Below are positions 1-5,148 of a stretch of DNA of 5,148 bases, piece after piece (positions within the stretch are counted from its first letter, which is position 1; each line of letters begins with the position of its first letter). The DNA lies in the NCBI GenBank assembly GCA_900770145.1, contig CAAGJL010000339.1:1-5148 (forward strand), in the 5' to 3' direction. The stretch is from Clostridia bacterium (GTDB lineage Bacteria; Bacillota; Clostridia; Oscillospirales; CAG-272). The translations under genes were made by a program, and so were the position numbers. Below the pieces are notes generated by a model. That model saw nothing but the letters and a program-made list of their open reading frames with translations, was not told the DNA's origin and ran no database searches.

Positions 1-226
1 AAGTGTACAGATCCGTCTTTCGACCATTGCGGATGTGCGCGATTTTGTCAACATCGTTGCCAAAACCGACGCGGATATTGACCTGCAGTCCGGCAGATAT
101 GTGGTGGACGGCAAGTCCATTATGGGTATTTTCAGCCTTGACTTGCTCTCCCCGATCACGCTGACCGTTCACTCGGACGACGCGGACGAGGTGTTGGCAC
201 AGTTGGAGCGCTTCATCGTAAAATAA
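1..226 (+). CDS. HPr-like (PTS phosphocarrier family) protein lacking the active-site histidine, 5' partial
   Basis: The reading frame is open from the left window edge (first full codon at base 2) to TAA at 224-226, giving 74 visible residues. The family is about 85-90 residues, so only a few N-terminal residues are likely missing; the GTG at 35 is internal to the domain and not a credible start. The HPr fold is recognisable: strand VQIRL, helix DVRDFVNIVAK, DADIDL, then GRYVVDGKSIMGIFSLDL, which matches the regulatory-serine region of Gram-positive HPr (KSIMG, serine codon at 116-118), and a C-terminal helix DEVLAQLERFIVK. Where HPr has GIHARPA, this protein reads STIADVRD, and its only visible histidine is late (TVHSDD). 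It therefore probably cannot carry phosphate between EI and EII, and resembles Crh or other regulatory HPr paralogues in that respect. Whether the serine is phosphorylated by HPr kinase is inference. A strong terminator follows, so it is transcriptionally separate from the ABC genes. Confidence 0.85.
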   Translation, partial: SVQIRLSTIADVRDFVNIVAKTDADIDLQSGRYVVDGKSIMGIFSLDLLSPITLTVHSDDADEVLAQLERFIVK

Positions 227-240
227 AAGCGCCCTTTCGG

Positions 241-266
241 AAAAAGCCCGGAACGCCGGGCTTTTT
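241..266 (+). terminator. Rho-independent terminator of the HPr-like gene
   Basis: This is a perfect 11-bp inverted repeat: AAAAAGCCCGG (241-251), loop AACG, CCGGGCTTTTT (256-266). It starts 14 nt after the stop codon of the HPr-like gene. The GC core is flanked by an A tract and a T tract, so the hairpin could terminate transcription from either side. T-rich sequence continues to about 280. Confidence 0.9.
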
Positions 267-346
267 CGAGTTTATTTTATCATATGGCGGAGAATCCGCC
301 CGTGAGAACCGGGCGAGGAGTCCCCTGCCAGGCGAAGGAGAAACCG
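267..346 (+). promoter_or_regulatory. Structured leader upstream of the ABC operon
   Basis: This non-coding stretch lies between the terminator and the ATPase start. It can form a 6-bp hairpin, GGCGGA (286-291) with TCCGCC (295-300). A competing 6-bp hairpin, CGCCCG (297-302) with CGGGCG (310-315), shares bases 297-300 and so excludes the first. A third, imperfect stem pairs GGC+AGG (312-318, G315 bulged) with CCTGCC (324-329). A possible -10 hexamer, TATCAT, sits at 278-283, but there is no matching -35 because that position falls inside the terminator stem. I do not recognise a known riboswitch class. Structures this short can arise by chance in GC-rich DNA, so a regulatory role is only a possibility. 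Confidence 0.3.
335..340 (+). promoter_or_regulatory. Ribosome binding site that decides the ATPase start
   Basis: AAGGAG lies 6 nt before the ATG at 347. This favours ATG 347 over the in-frame ATG at 284, which is preceded only by T-rich sequence from the terminator tail. Confidence 0.85.
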
Positions 347-1051
347 ATGGAACATTTTGTGGAGTTTTGCCATGTCAGCAAGGTTTACGAGATGGGCGAG
401 GTGCGCATTGACGCCCTGAGAGACGCCAGTTTTACCGTGGATAAAGGGGAAATCTGTGTGATTGTGGGTCCCTCCGGCGCGGGAAAGACGACGTTGCTGA
501 ACATTCTCGGCGGCATGGACACATTGACATCGGGGAACGTGCATATTGACGGCAAAGATATTTCCGCTTACAGCGGGCGGCAACTGACGGCTTACCGCCG
601 TTATGACGTGGGGTTTGTGTTTCAGTTTTATAACCTGATTCAGAACCTGACAGCGCTGGAAAACGTGGAGATGGCGACCGAAATCTGCAAAAATCCCCTG
701 CGACCGGAGGAGATTCTCGCGCGGGTGGGTCTGGCGGAGCGGGCGGGAAACTTCCCCTCCCAACTTTCCGGCGGGGAACAGCAACGCGTGTCGATCGCGC
801 GTGCGCTGGCGAAAAATCCGAAATTGTTGCTGTGTGACGAGCCGACGGGCGCGTTGGATTATGTGACCGGCAAGCAGATTTTGAAACTGTTGCAGGACAC
901 CAGCCGCGAGACCGGTATGACCGTAATCATCATCACGCACAACAGCGCCCTGACCGCCATGGCGGATCGGGTAATCTCGGTGAAAAACGGCACGGTGGTG
1001 GACGAGCACCGCAACGAAACGGTAACGCCCGTGGAAGAAATCGAGTGGTGA
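347..1051 (+). CDS. ABC transporter ATP-binding protein (MacB/LolD/FtsE type)
   Basis: This 234-residue nucleotide-binding subunit is the normal length for the MacB/LolD/FtsE branch that pairs with FtsX-type permeases. It should bind and hydrolyse ATP at the cytoplasmic face as a dimer. All motifs are intact: Walker [10 protein letters not shown] (41-49), Q-loop glutamine 93 in [12 protein letters not shown], signature [15 protein letters not shown] (140-154), Walker B LLLCDEP with D164 and catalytic E165, D-loop GALD (168-171), and the switch histidine H198 in IITHN. The C-terminal tail is acidic and ends EEIEW. The start at 347 gives the usual N-terminus just before strand 1 and has a good ribosome binding site; starting at 284 would add 21 residues translated from the leader hairpins. 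The permease starts 4 nt after the stop, so the two genes are very probably co-transcribed and make one complex. The substrate cannot be read from this subunit. Confidence 0.96.
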   Translation: MEHFVEFCHVSKVYEMGEVRIDALRDASFTVDKGEICVIVGPSGAGKTTLLNILGGMDTLTSGNVHIDGKDISAYSGRQLTAYRRYDVGFVFQFYNLIQNLTALENVEMATEICKNPLRPEEILARVGLAERAGNFPSQLSGGEQQRVSIARALAKNPKLLLCDEPTGALDYVTGKQILKLLQDTSRETGMTVIIITHNSALTAMADRVISVKNGTVVDEHRNETVTPVEEIEW

Positions 1052-1052
1052 G
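1047..1052 (+). promoter_or_regulatory. Overlapping ribosome binding site and translational coupling point
   Basis: GGTGAG overlaps the TGA stop (1049-1051) of the ATPase gene and lies 3 nt before the permease ATG at 1056. It is a weak Shine-Dalgarno site. The 4-nt gap suggests that ribosomes finishing the ATPase re-initiate on the permease, which would keep the subunits in proportion. Confidence 0.5.
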
Positions 1053-1055
1053 CGT

Positions 1056-3836
1056 ATGCTGATACGATCGGTTTTTCGCACCATCCGCAAGTCCGTCGGG
1101 CGCTACCTTGCCATTCTTGCCATCATTGCGCTGGGCGTGGGCTTTTTTGCGGGGCTGCGCGTGACCAAAGAAGCCATGGTGCGCACCGCGGACGGGTACC
1201 TGCGGGAACTTTGCCTGTATGACTATCGCCTCATCAGCACCCTGGGGCTGACCGGGGACGATGTGGCGGCTTTCCGGCAGTCGGAAGGGATTGAGAGCGC
1301 CGAGGGCGCTTATAACGCCGACCTGATGGTCGCGGAAGAGGACGGCACCGAAAAGGTGTTTCACGCCCATTCCCTGCTCGAAAAGATGAACCTGCCCGAT
1401 CTGCGGGAGGGCAGAATGCCGCAAAACGCGGGGGAATGTTTGCTTGACGCACGTTATTTTTCCTCCTCGATGATCGGCAAAACCTTTCATCTGTCTGCCG
1501 GCAACCCGGAAGAAACCAAAGCGCAGTTTGCCGCCGATACGTTTCTGGTGGTGGGGCTGATCAACAGCCCGGAGTATATCAATTTTGAGCGCGGTTCCAC
1601 CGCGCTTGGCAACGGCTCGGTGTCGGGATTTCTGTATCTTTTGCCCGAAGCGTTTCGGATGGATTGTTATACCGAAATTTATCTGAAACTGCCGGACGGC
1701 GGCTTTGAAATTTATTCCGACGCATACGAGAGCGCCGTGGACGCGGTGCGGGAGCGGGTGGAAACCCTGCTTGCCGAACGCGCGGCAATCCGCTATGACG
1801 AGTTGGTGACCGCGCCGAAAAAAACGATAGAAGAAAAGCGCGCGGAACTGATGAAAAGTCAGACTACGTTAGACGAAAAACGCGCGGAACTGACGGCAGG
1901 TCAGGCGACGCTTGACGCACAGCGCGAAGGGCTTGCGGCAAAGCAGAGAGAACTTGACGCACAGCGCGCGGCGCTGGAAGGCACGCCTCAGTATGAGGTC
2001 ATGCTGCCGCAACTAGAAGCGGCGCAGGCGCAAATCAACGCGGGAGTTGCAAAGATTGCGGAAAAGCAGGCGGAACTGGATGCAGGCACGGCGGAACTGA
2101 ACGCCGCGCAACAGGAACTGAATGAGGGGCAGGCGCAATTGGAGGAGGCGGAAGCCCGCCTTGCCGCAATCAGCCCCGCCACCACGTTTGTCCTTGACCG
2201 TACGGCAAATGTCGGTTACGTCAGTTTTGAAAGCGACACCTCCATTGTTTCCGGCGTTTCGCAGGTGTTTCCGCTCTTCTTCTTTTTGGTGGCGGCGCTG
2301 GTCTGTATCACTACCATGACCCGTATGGTCGGGGAACAGCGCACCGAAAACGGCGTGCTGAAAGCCCTCGGCTACGGCGAGGGCGCGATTGTGGGGCAGT
2401 ACCTCTTTTACGCGGGTAGCGCCTCTTTGCTCGGCTGCGTGGCGGGGTTTCTGCTTGGCTCCCGCTTTATGCCCATGGCGCTCTGGCAGGTGTATCACAT
2501 TATGTATTCGGTACAGCGCCCGATCGCGTTTGTGCTGGATTTCAGACTGTTTGCCCTTTGCACGGCGATTTATCTCTTTTGCGCCCTCGGCGCCACGTGG
2601 CTGGTCTGCCACCGCGACCTGCGGGAGACCAGCGCGCAACTTCTGCGCCCCAAGGCGCCCAGCGCCGGCAAGCGGATTCTGTTGGAGCGCGTCGGTTTCC
2701 TCTGGCGGCACATTCCGTTTTTGCATAAGGTTTCCATCCGCAACATCGTGCGCTATAAAAAGCGCCTGTTTATGATGATTCTCGGCATCGGCGGGTGCAC
2801 CGCCCTGCTGCTCACCGGTTTCGGGATCAAAGACAGTATCAACCCGATTGCCGAGCGGCAGTATGAGGAGATCGACCTCTTTGACGCAAAGGTCACCTTC
2901 CTTGACCCGATGGATGAGGAATCGCGCGCGGCATTCTGCCGGAAAACGGAAAGCGTTTCCGCCGGGGTGGCGTTTGCCCACGCCTCCGGAATGAAAGTAA
3001 TGCTGGAGGGGGCGGAGAAGTCCATCAACGGAGTGGTGTTCTCAAGGGCGCCAAACGGCTTCCTTGACTTGCATTCCGGTGAAACAAAACTGGCGTATCC
3101 CACGGCGGGGCAGGCGGTGATCAACTACCGCTTTGCCAGGGAAAACAATATTTCGGTAGGGGATGTGCTGGACATTGCGGACGCAGACTATCGCACCGTC
3201 CGCGTGACGGTGACCGGAATTTTCGATAACTACATCTATGATTACGTCTATCTTTCGGCGGACACCTTTACCGCGGCGTGGGGCGAGGAGCCCGCGTGCA
3301 ACACGGCGTATGTCAACTTTCCGGACGGAAAGGACGCGCACGAGGCGGGCACGGTCTTACTGGACGCGGAAAACGTGGCGTCTGTCATGCTTACCGCCGA
3401 TATGCGCACGCGCGTGGCAAACTCGCTGGGCAGTATGAATTATATCGTGCTGATTGTGCTGGTCTGCGCCGGGGCGTTGGCGTTTATCGTGCTGTATAAC
3501 CTCACCAATATTATGATTATGGAGCGCGAGCGCGAGCTTGCCACCCTCAAAGTGCTGGGCTTTACCATGAGAGAGCAGAACGCTTACGTGTTCCGCGAAA
3601 ACCTGGTGCTGACCGGGGTCAGCGCACTGTTCGGTATCCCGATGGGTATTGCGCTGTTGCACTACGTGATGGCACAGATCAAAATCAGTACGATGTATTT
3701 CGGCTGTCAGCTGTCGGTGGGCAGTTACTTCTTTGCCGTCCTCTTAACCTTTGCGTTTACCCTGGCGGTGGACTTTCTGCTGCTCGGCAAAATCCGCCGG
3801 GTCAATATGGCGGAAGCGATGAAAGCAATCGAGTAA
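1056..3836 (+). CDS. FtsX-family ABC transporter permease with external coiled-coil domain
   Basis: This 926-residue membrane subunit is the partner of the preceding ATPase. From hydrophobicity I place eight membrane segments at about residues 16-36, 403-423, 448-470, 497-517, 570-590, 795-817, 848-870 and 889-911. It is built as two repeated halves. Each has a basic amphipathic lead-in (RSVFRTIRKSVGRY near the N-terminus; SIRNIVRYKKR at 560-570), a first membrane helix, a large external domain (about 37-402 and 591-794), then three helices with the FtsX-type cytoplasmic motif (EQRTENGVLKALGY at 427-440; ERERELATLKVLGF at 823-836). The first external domain contains a long coiled-coil hairpin (about 257-371). 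The family couples ATP hydrolysis to movement of external domains, for lipid, peptide or drug export (MacB, LolCDE) or for activation of cell-wall enzymes (FtsEX). Which applies here is not visible. No membrane-fusion partner or two-component system accompanies it. The ATG at 1056 is the first start after the ATPase stop and directly precedes the expected N-terminal helix. Confidence 0.93.
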   Translation: MLIRSVFRTIRKSVGRYLAILAIIALGVGFFAGLRVTKEAMVRTADGYLRELCLYDYRLISTLGLTGDDVAAFRQSEGIESAEGAYNADLMVAEEDGTEKVFHAHSLLEKMNLPDLREGRMPQNAGECLLDARYFSSSMIGKTFHLSAGNPEETKAQFAADTFLVVGLINSPEYINFERGSTALGNGSVSGFLYLLPEAFRMDCYTEIYLKLPDGGFEIYSDAYESAVDAVRERVETLLAERAAIRYDELVTAPKKTIEEKRAELMKSQTTLDEKRAELTAGQATLDAQREGLAAKQRELDAQRAALEGTPQYEVMLPQLEAAQAQINAGVAKIAEKQAELDAGTAELNAAQQELNEGQAQLEEAEARLAAISPATTFVLDRTANVGYVSFESDTSIVSGVSQVFPLFFFLVAALVCITTMTRMVGEQRTENGVLKALGYGEGAIVGQYLFYAGSASLLGCVAGFLLGSRFMPMALWQVYHIMYSVQRPIAFVLDFRLFALCTAIYLFCALGATWLVCHRDLRETSAQLLRPKAPSAGKRILLERVGFLWRHIPFLHKVSIRNIVRYKKRLFMMILGIGGCTALLLTGFGIKDSINPIAERQYEEIDLFDAKVTFLDPMDEESRAAFCRKTESVSAGVAFAHASGMKVMLEGAEKSINGVVFSRAPNGFLDLHSGETKLAYPTAGQAVINYRFARENNISVGDVLDIADADYRTVRVTVTGIFDNYIYDYVYLSADTFTAAWGEEPACNTAYVNFPDGKDAHEAGTVLLDAENVASVMLTADMRTRVANSLGSMNYIVLIVLVCAGALAFIVLYNLTNIMIMERERELATLKVLGFTMREQNAYVFRENLVLTGVSALFGIPMGIALLHYVMAQIKISTMYFGCQLSVGSYFFAVLLTFAFTLAVDFLLLGKIRRVNMAEAMKAIE
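1824..2168 (+). repeat. Heptad-repeat coiled-coil segment within the permease gene, with 42-nt and 21-nt DNA periodicity
   Basis: This encodes permease residues 257-371. In the first arm leucine recurs exactly every seven residues, at 265, 272, 279, 286, 293, 300 and 307. After a short break (EGTPQYEVMLPQ) the second arm has L320, I327, I334, L341, L348, L355, L362 and L369. The DNA is also repetitive: CGCGCGGAACTGA occurs at 1839-1851 and 1881-1893, and CTTGACGCACAGCGCG at 1911-1926 and 1953-1968, each pair 42 nt apart. GCGGAACTG at 2070-2078 and 2091-2099, and a variant at 2112-2120, are 21 nt apart. The arms are similar in length, which suggests an antiparallel hairpin outside the membrane. 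Confidence 0.85.
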
Positions 3837-3838
3837 AC

Positions 3839-3864
3839 TTCCTTGGCTCTTGCTTGTCAAGGAA
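3839..3864 (+). terminator. Possible weak hairpin terminator after the permease gene
   Basis: TTCCTTGGC (3839-3847) can pair with GTCAAGGAA (3856-3864) around an 8-nt loop, with one G-U pair. It lies immediately after the permease stop codon. Only TTTATAAAA follows, so there is no true U tract; termination here would be partial at best, and read-through into the aminopeptidase gene is possible. Confidence 0.3.
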
Positions 3865-3872
3865 TTTATAAA
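3843..3872 (+). promoter_or_regulatory. Candidate sigma-70/sigma-A promoter for the aminopeptidase gene
   Basis: TTGGCT (3843-3848) and TATAAA (3867-3872) are separated by 18 bp, resembling -35 and -10 boxes with four and five matches to consensus. They sit in the AT-richer spacer about 60 nt before the aminopeptidase start. The -35 box overlaps the hairpin after the permease gene, so only one of these two readings may be functional. Confidence 0.3.
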
Positions 3873-3893
3873 ACATCCCTGACGATATTATTT

Positions 3894-3906
3894 CCCCGCA
3901 ACGGGG
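3894..3906 (+). other. Small GC hairpin in the aminopeptidase leader
   Basis: CCCCG (3894-3898) pairs with CGGGG (3902-3906) around CAA. It lies 14 nt upstream of the GGAAAGG ribosome binding site and would be in the mRNA leader if the candidate promoter is used. No U tract follows, so it is not a terminator. The short palindrome TTCCGGAA (3917-3924) lies next to it. A function cannot be inferred. Confidence 0.25.
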
Positions 3907-3920
3907 GCGGAAGATATTCC

Positions 3921-3927
3921 GGAAAGG
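3921..3927 (+). promoter_or_regulatory. Ribosome binding site of the aminopeptidase gene
   Basis: GGAAAGG lies 8 nt before the ATG at 3936. It supports that start, which also gives the N-terminus expected for M18 enzymes, a helix followed by PTAYHT. Confidence 0.7.
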
Positions 3928-3935
3928 TAAAGAAA

Positions 3936-5148
3936 ATGAAAGAAAATCAGAAACTGTTTGATTTTATCAAGGCGTGCCCCACGGCATACCACACCGCGGC
4001 GGAGTGTGAGCGGCAACTGCGCGAGGCAGGCTTTGTGCGCCTTGCGGAAGAAGAACCGTTTTCGGTGGCGCCGGGCGGCAAATATTACGTCACGAGAAAC
4101 GGCTCGTCCCTGCTTGCTTTCCGCGTGCCGACCGCCGCGTTTTCGGGCTTTATGATTGCCGCCGTGCACGGGGACAGCCCCGCATTCAAACTGCGCGGCA
4201 ACCCGGTCCTGCCGGACAATGCCTATCTGCGCCTTTCCACCGAGAAATACGGCGGGATGATTCTTTCCACATGGCTGGACAGACCCCTGTCGGTTGCCGG
4301 GCGAGTGACCGTGCGGGAGGGGGACGGTTTTCGCGTGAAGAACGTGAATTTCGGTGAGCCGTGTGTGATCATCCCCAACGTTGCCATCCATATGACCCGC
4401 ACGGCGGGCGCCGACTCGGCGCTGAACCCGGCGGTGGATTTAATTCCTTTGATGGGCACCAAAGCCGCGGAGCCGGATTTTGCCGCCCGGCTGGAGGCGG
4501 CGGCGGGCGCCGACAAAAAGGACATTCTCTCGGCGGACCTGTTTGTCTATAACCCCCAGGACGGGGTGAGTTTCGGCGATCTGATTGCCGCACCGAGACT
4601 GGACGATCTGCAATCGGTATACGGCGCGCTTTGCGCGTTTCTCACCGTGAAAACCCCCAAGGCAATGCCCGTGTTTTCCCTCTTTGACAACGAGGAGGTG
4701 GGCAGTACCACCAAGCAGGGGGCGGCTTCCACTTTCCTTGCCGACATCCTGCAACGCGTGACCGACGCGCTGGGGGAGAGCGAATCCGAGTATCGCCGCA
4801 AACTGGCGTGCTCCCTGATGGTGTCGTGCGACAATGCGCACGCAAAGCACCCCAACCACCCGGAATATGCCGACAAGGTGGATTTTCCGCTGCTCAACGG
4901 CGGCGTTGTCCTCAAACAGAATGCCAACCAGCGCTATGTGACCGACGCGGTGTCCGAGGCGATGTTTGCCCGGATCTGCGAGACGGCGGGCGTGCCGGTA
5001 CAGCGCTACTCCAACCGCCCGGATATTCCCGGCGGCTCCACGCTCGGCAATATCGCCAATACGCAGGTATCGCTCAACAGCGTGGATGTGGGGCTCCCTC
5101 AGCTTGCTATGCACTCCGCAATGGAAACGGCGGGCGCGAAAGATACGG
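3936..5148 (+). CDS. apeB: M18 family (aspartyl-type) aminopeptidase, 3' partial
   Basis: The frame runs from ATG 3936 to the right window edge without a stop, giving 404 residues. Bacterial members are usually about 430, so only a short C-terminal piece is missing, cut by the window and not by mutation. M18 enzymes are cytoplasmic di-zinc exopeptidases that remove N-terminal, often acidic, residues from peptides, and they assemble as large tetrahedral oligomers. Compared with the known family pattern, the metal and catalytic residues are all visible: H78 in AAVHGDSPAFK, D223 in PRLDDL, E253 (general base) and E254 in FDNEEVGS, D299 in SCDNAHAKHPN, and H393 in QLAMHSAMETAG. H152 in NVAIHMTR corresponds to the active-site histidine supplied by a neighbouring subunit. 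Other family marks are the PTAYHT start, STWLDRPLSVAGRV (111-124) and the PGGSTLGNI stretch (365-373). There is no signal peptide. It lies 99 nt after the permease with its own ribosome binding site, so it is probably a separate housekeeping gene. The symbol apeB is by family; substrate preference is not proven. Confidence 0.95.
   Translation, partial: MKENQKLFDFIKACPTAYHTAAECERQLREAGFVRLAEEEPFSVAPGGKYYVTRNGSSLLAFRVPTAAFSGFMIAAVHGDSPAFKLRGNPVLPDNAYLRLSTEKYGGMILSTWLDRPLSVAGRVTVREGDGFRVKNVNFGEPCVIIPNVAIHMTRTAGADSALNPAVDLIPLMGTKAAEPDFAARLEAAAGADKKDILSADLFVYNPQDGVSFGDLIAAPRLDDLQSVYGALCAFLTVKTPKAMPVFSLFDNEEVGSTTKQGAASTFLADILQRVTDALGESESEYRRKLACSLMVSCDNAHAKHPNHPEYADKVDFPLLNGGVVLKQNANQRYVTDAVSEAMFARICETAGVPVQRYSNRPDIPGGSTLGNIANTQVSLNSVDVGLPQLAMHSAMETAGAKDT

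Noticed and set aside
255..283. Promoter for the ABC operon with TATCAT at 278-283 as the -10 box.
   Set aside because: The -35 position falls on GCCGGG inside the terminator stem and no TGn extension is present, so I do not list it as a separate promoter.
284..346. In-frame ATG at 284 as the start of the ATPase, giving a 21-residue extension.
   Set aside because: No ribosome binding site precedes 284, the extension (AENPPVRTGRG...) is unlike the family N-terminus, and it is translated from the leader hairpins. ATG 347 has AAGGAG at 6 nt.
272..1090. Long antisense reading frame of 272 codons opposite the ATPase gene.
   Set aside because: The + strand protein has every ABC motif. The antisense product is basic, rich in His/Arg/Gln and without recognisable domains, as expected from the complement of a GC-rich gene.
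1824..2168. Short periodic DNA considered as a CRISPR array or mobile-element repeat.
   Set aside because: The periods are 21 and 42 nt, in frame, and match leucine heptads in an uninterrupted coding sequence; there are no spacers of CRISPR size.
2389..2775. Alternative + strand frame of 128 codons inside the permease gene.
   Set aside because: The permease frame here encodes membrane segments consistent with its family. The alternative product is Arg/Ser/Cys-rich and looks like an out-of-frame shadow.
2013..2981. Antisense reading frame of 322 codons opposite the permease gene.
   Set aside because: It covers the coiled-coil and membrane-coding part of a clear + strand gene, has no ribosome binding site that I can see, and its composition reflects the complement of biased codons.
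4440..5114. Antisense reading frame of 224 codons opposite the aminopeptidase gene.
   Set aside because: The + strand encodes the conserved M18 active site throughout this interval; the antisense frame has no recognisable fold.
5100..5148. Missing stop codon of the aminopeptidase as a sign of truncation or pseudogene.
   Set aside because: The frame is open to the window edge and ends just after the last metal ligand, as expected for a normal gene cut by the window boundary.

Overview
The window looks like chromosomal DNA from a GC-rich member of the Clostridia (Firmicutes/Bacillota), probably an uncultured gut-type lineage. The clues are an HPr-like protein of the type common in that class, a two-gene ABC exporter with a coiled-coil FtsX-type permease, a clostridial-style M18 aminopeptidase, AG-rich Shine-Dalgarno sites and a compact rho-independent terminator. 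This assignment is inference from protein style only; there is no rRNA or other phylogenetic marker here.

All four genes are on the + strand. Region 1 (1-226) is the 3' part of an HPr-fold gene that keeps the regulatory-serine segment (KSIMG) but lacks the GIHARPA-type active-site histidine loop. It ends at a strong intrinsic terminator (241-266). Region 2 (about 267-346) is a short leader that can fold into several small hairpins, two of which exclude each other, before a good ribosome binding site. Region 3 (347-3836) is a two-gene operon. It holds a MacB/LolD-type ABC ATPase with all its motifs intact, followed after 4 nt by a 926-residue FtsX-family permease. The permease consists of two repeated halves with eight predicted membrane segments, and its first external domain carries a long, nearly perfect heptad coiled-coil hairpin. 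Region 4 (3837-3935) is an AT-richer spacer with two small hairpins and a weak candidate promoter. Region 5 (3936 to the window end) is an M18 (aspartyl-type) aminopeptidase missing only its last residues at the window edge; all recognisable metal-binding and catalytic residues are present.

The ATPase and permease should form one membrane complex that couples cytoplasmic ATP hydrolysis to movement in extracellular domains, either exporting a substrate or transmitting force. No membrane-fusion protein, sensor kinase or substrate gene accompanies them in this window, so the substrate is unknown. The HPr-like gene and the aminopeptidase look like independent neighbours. I do not see a clearly new system. 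The features most worth a second look are the built-in coiled-coil hairpin of the permease with its 42-nt and 21-nt DNA periodicity, the histidine-less HPr, and the leader of the ABC operon.
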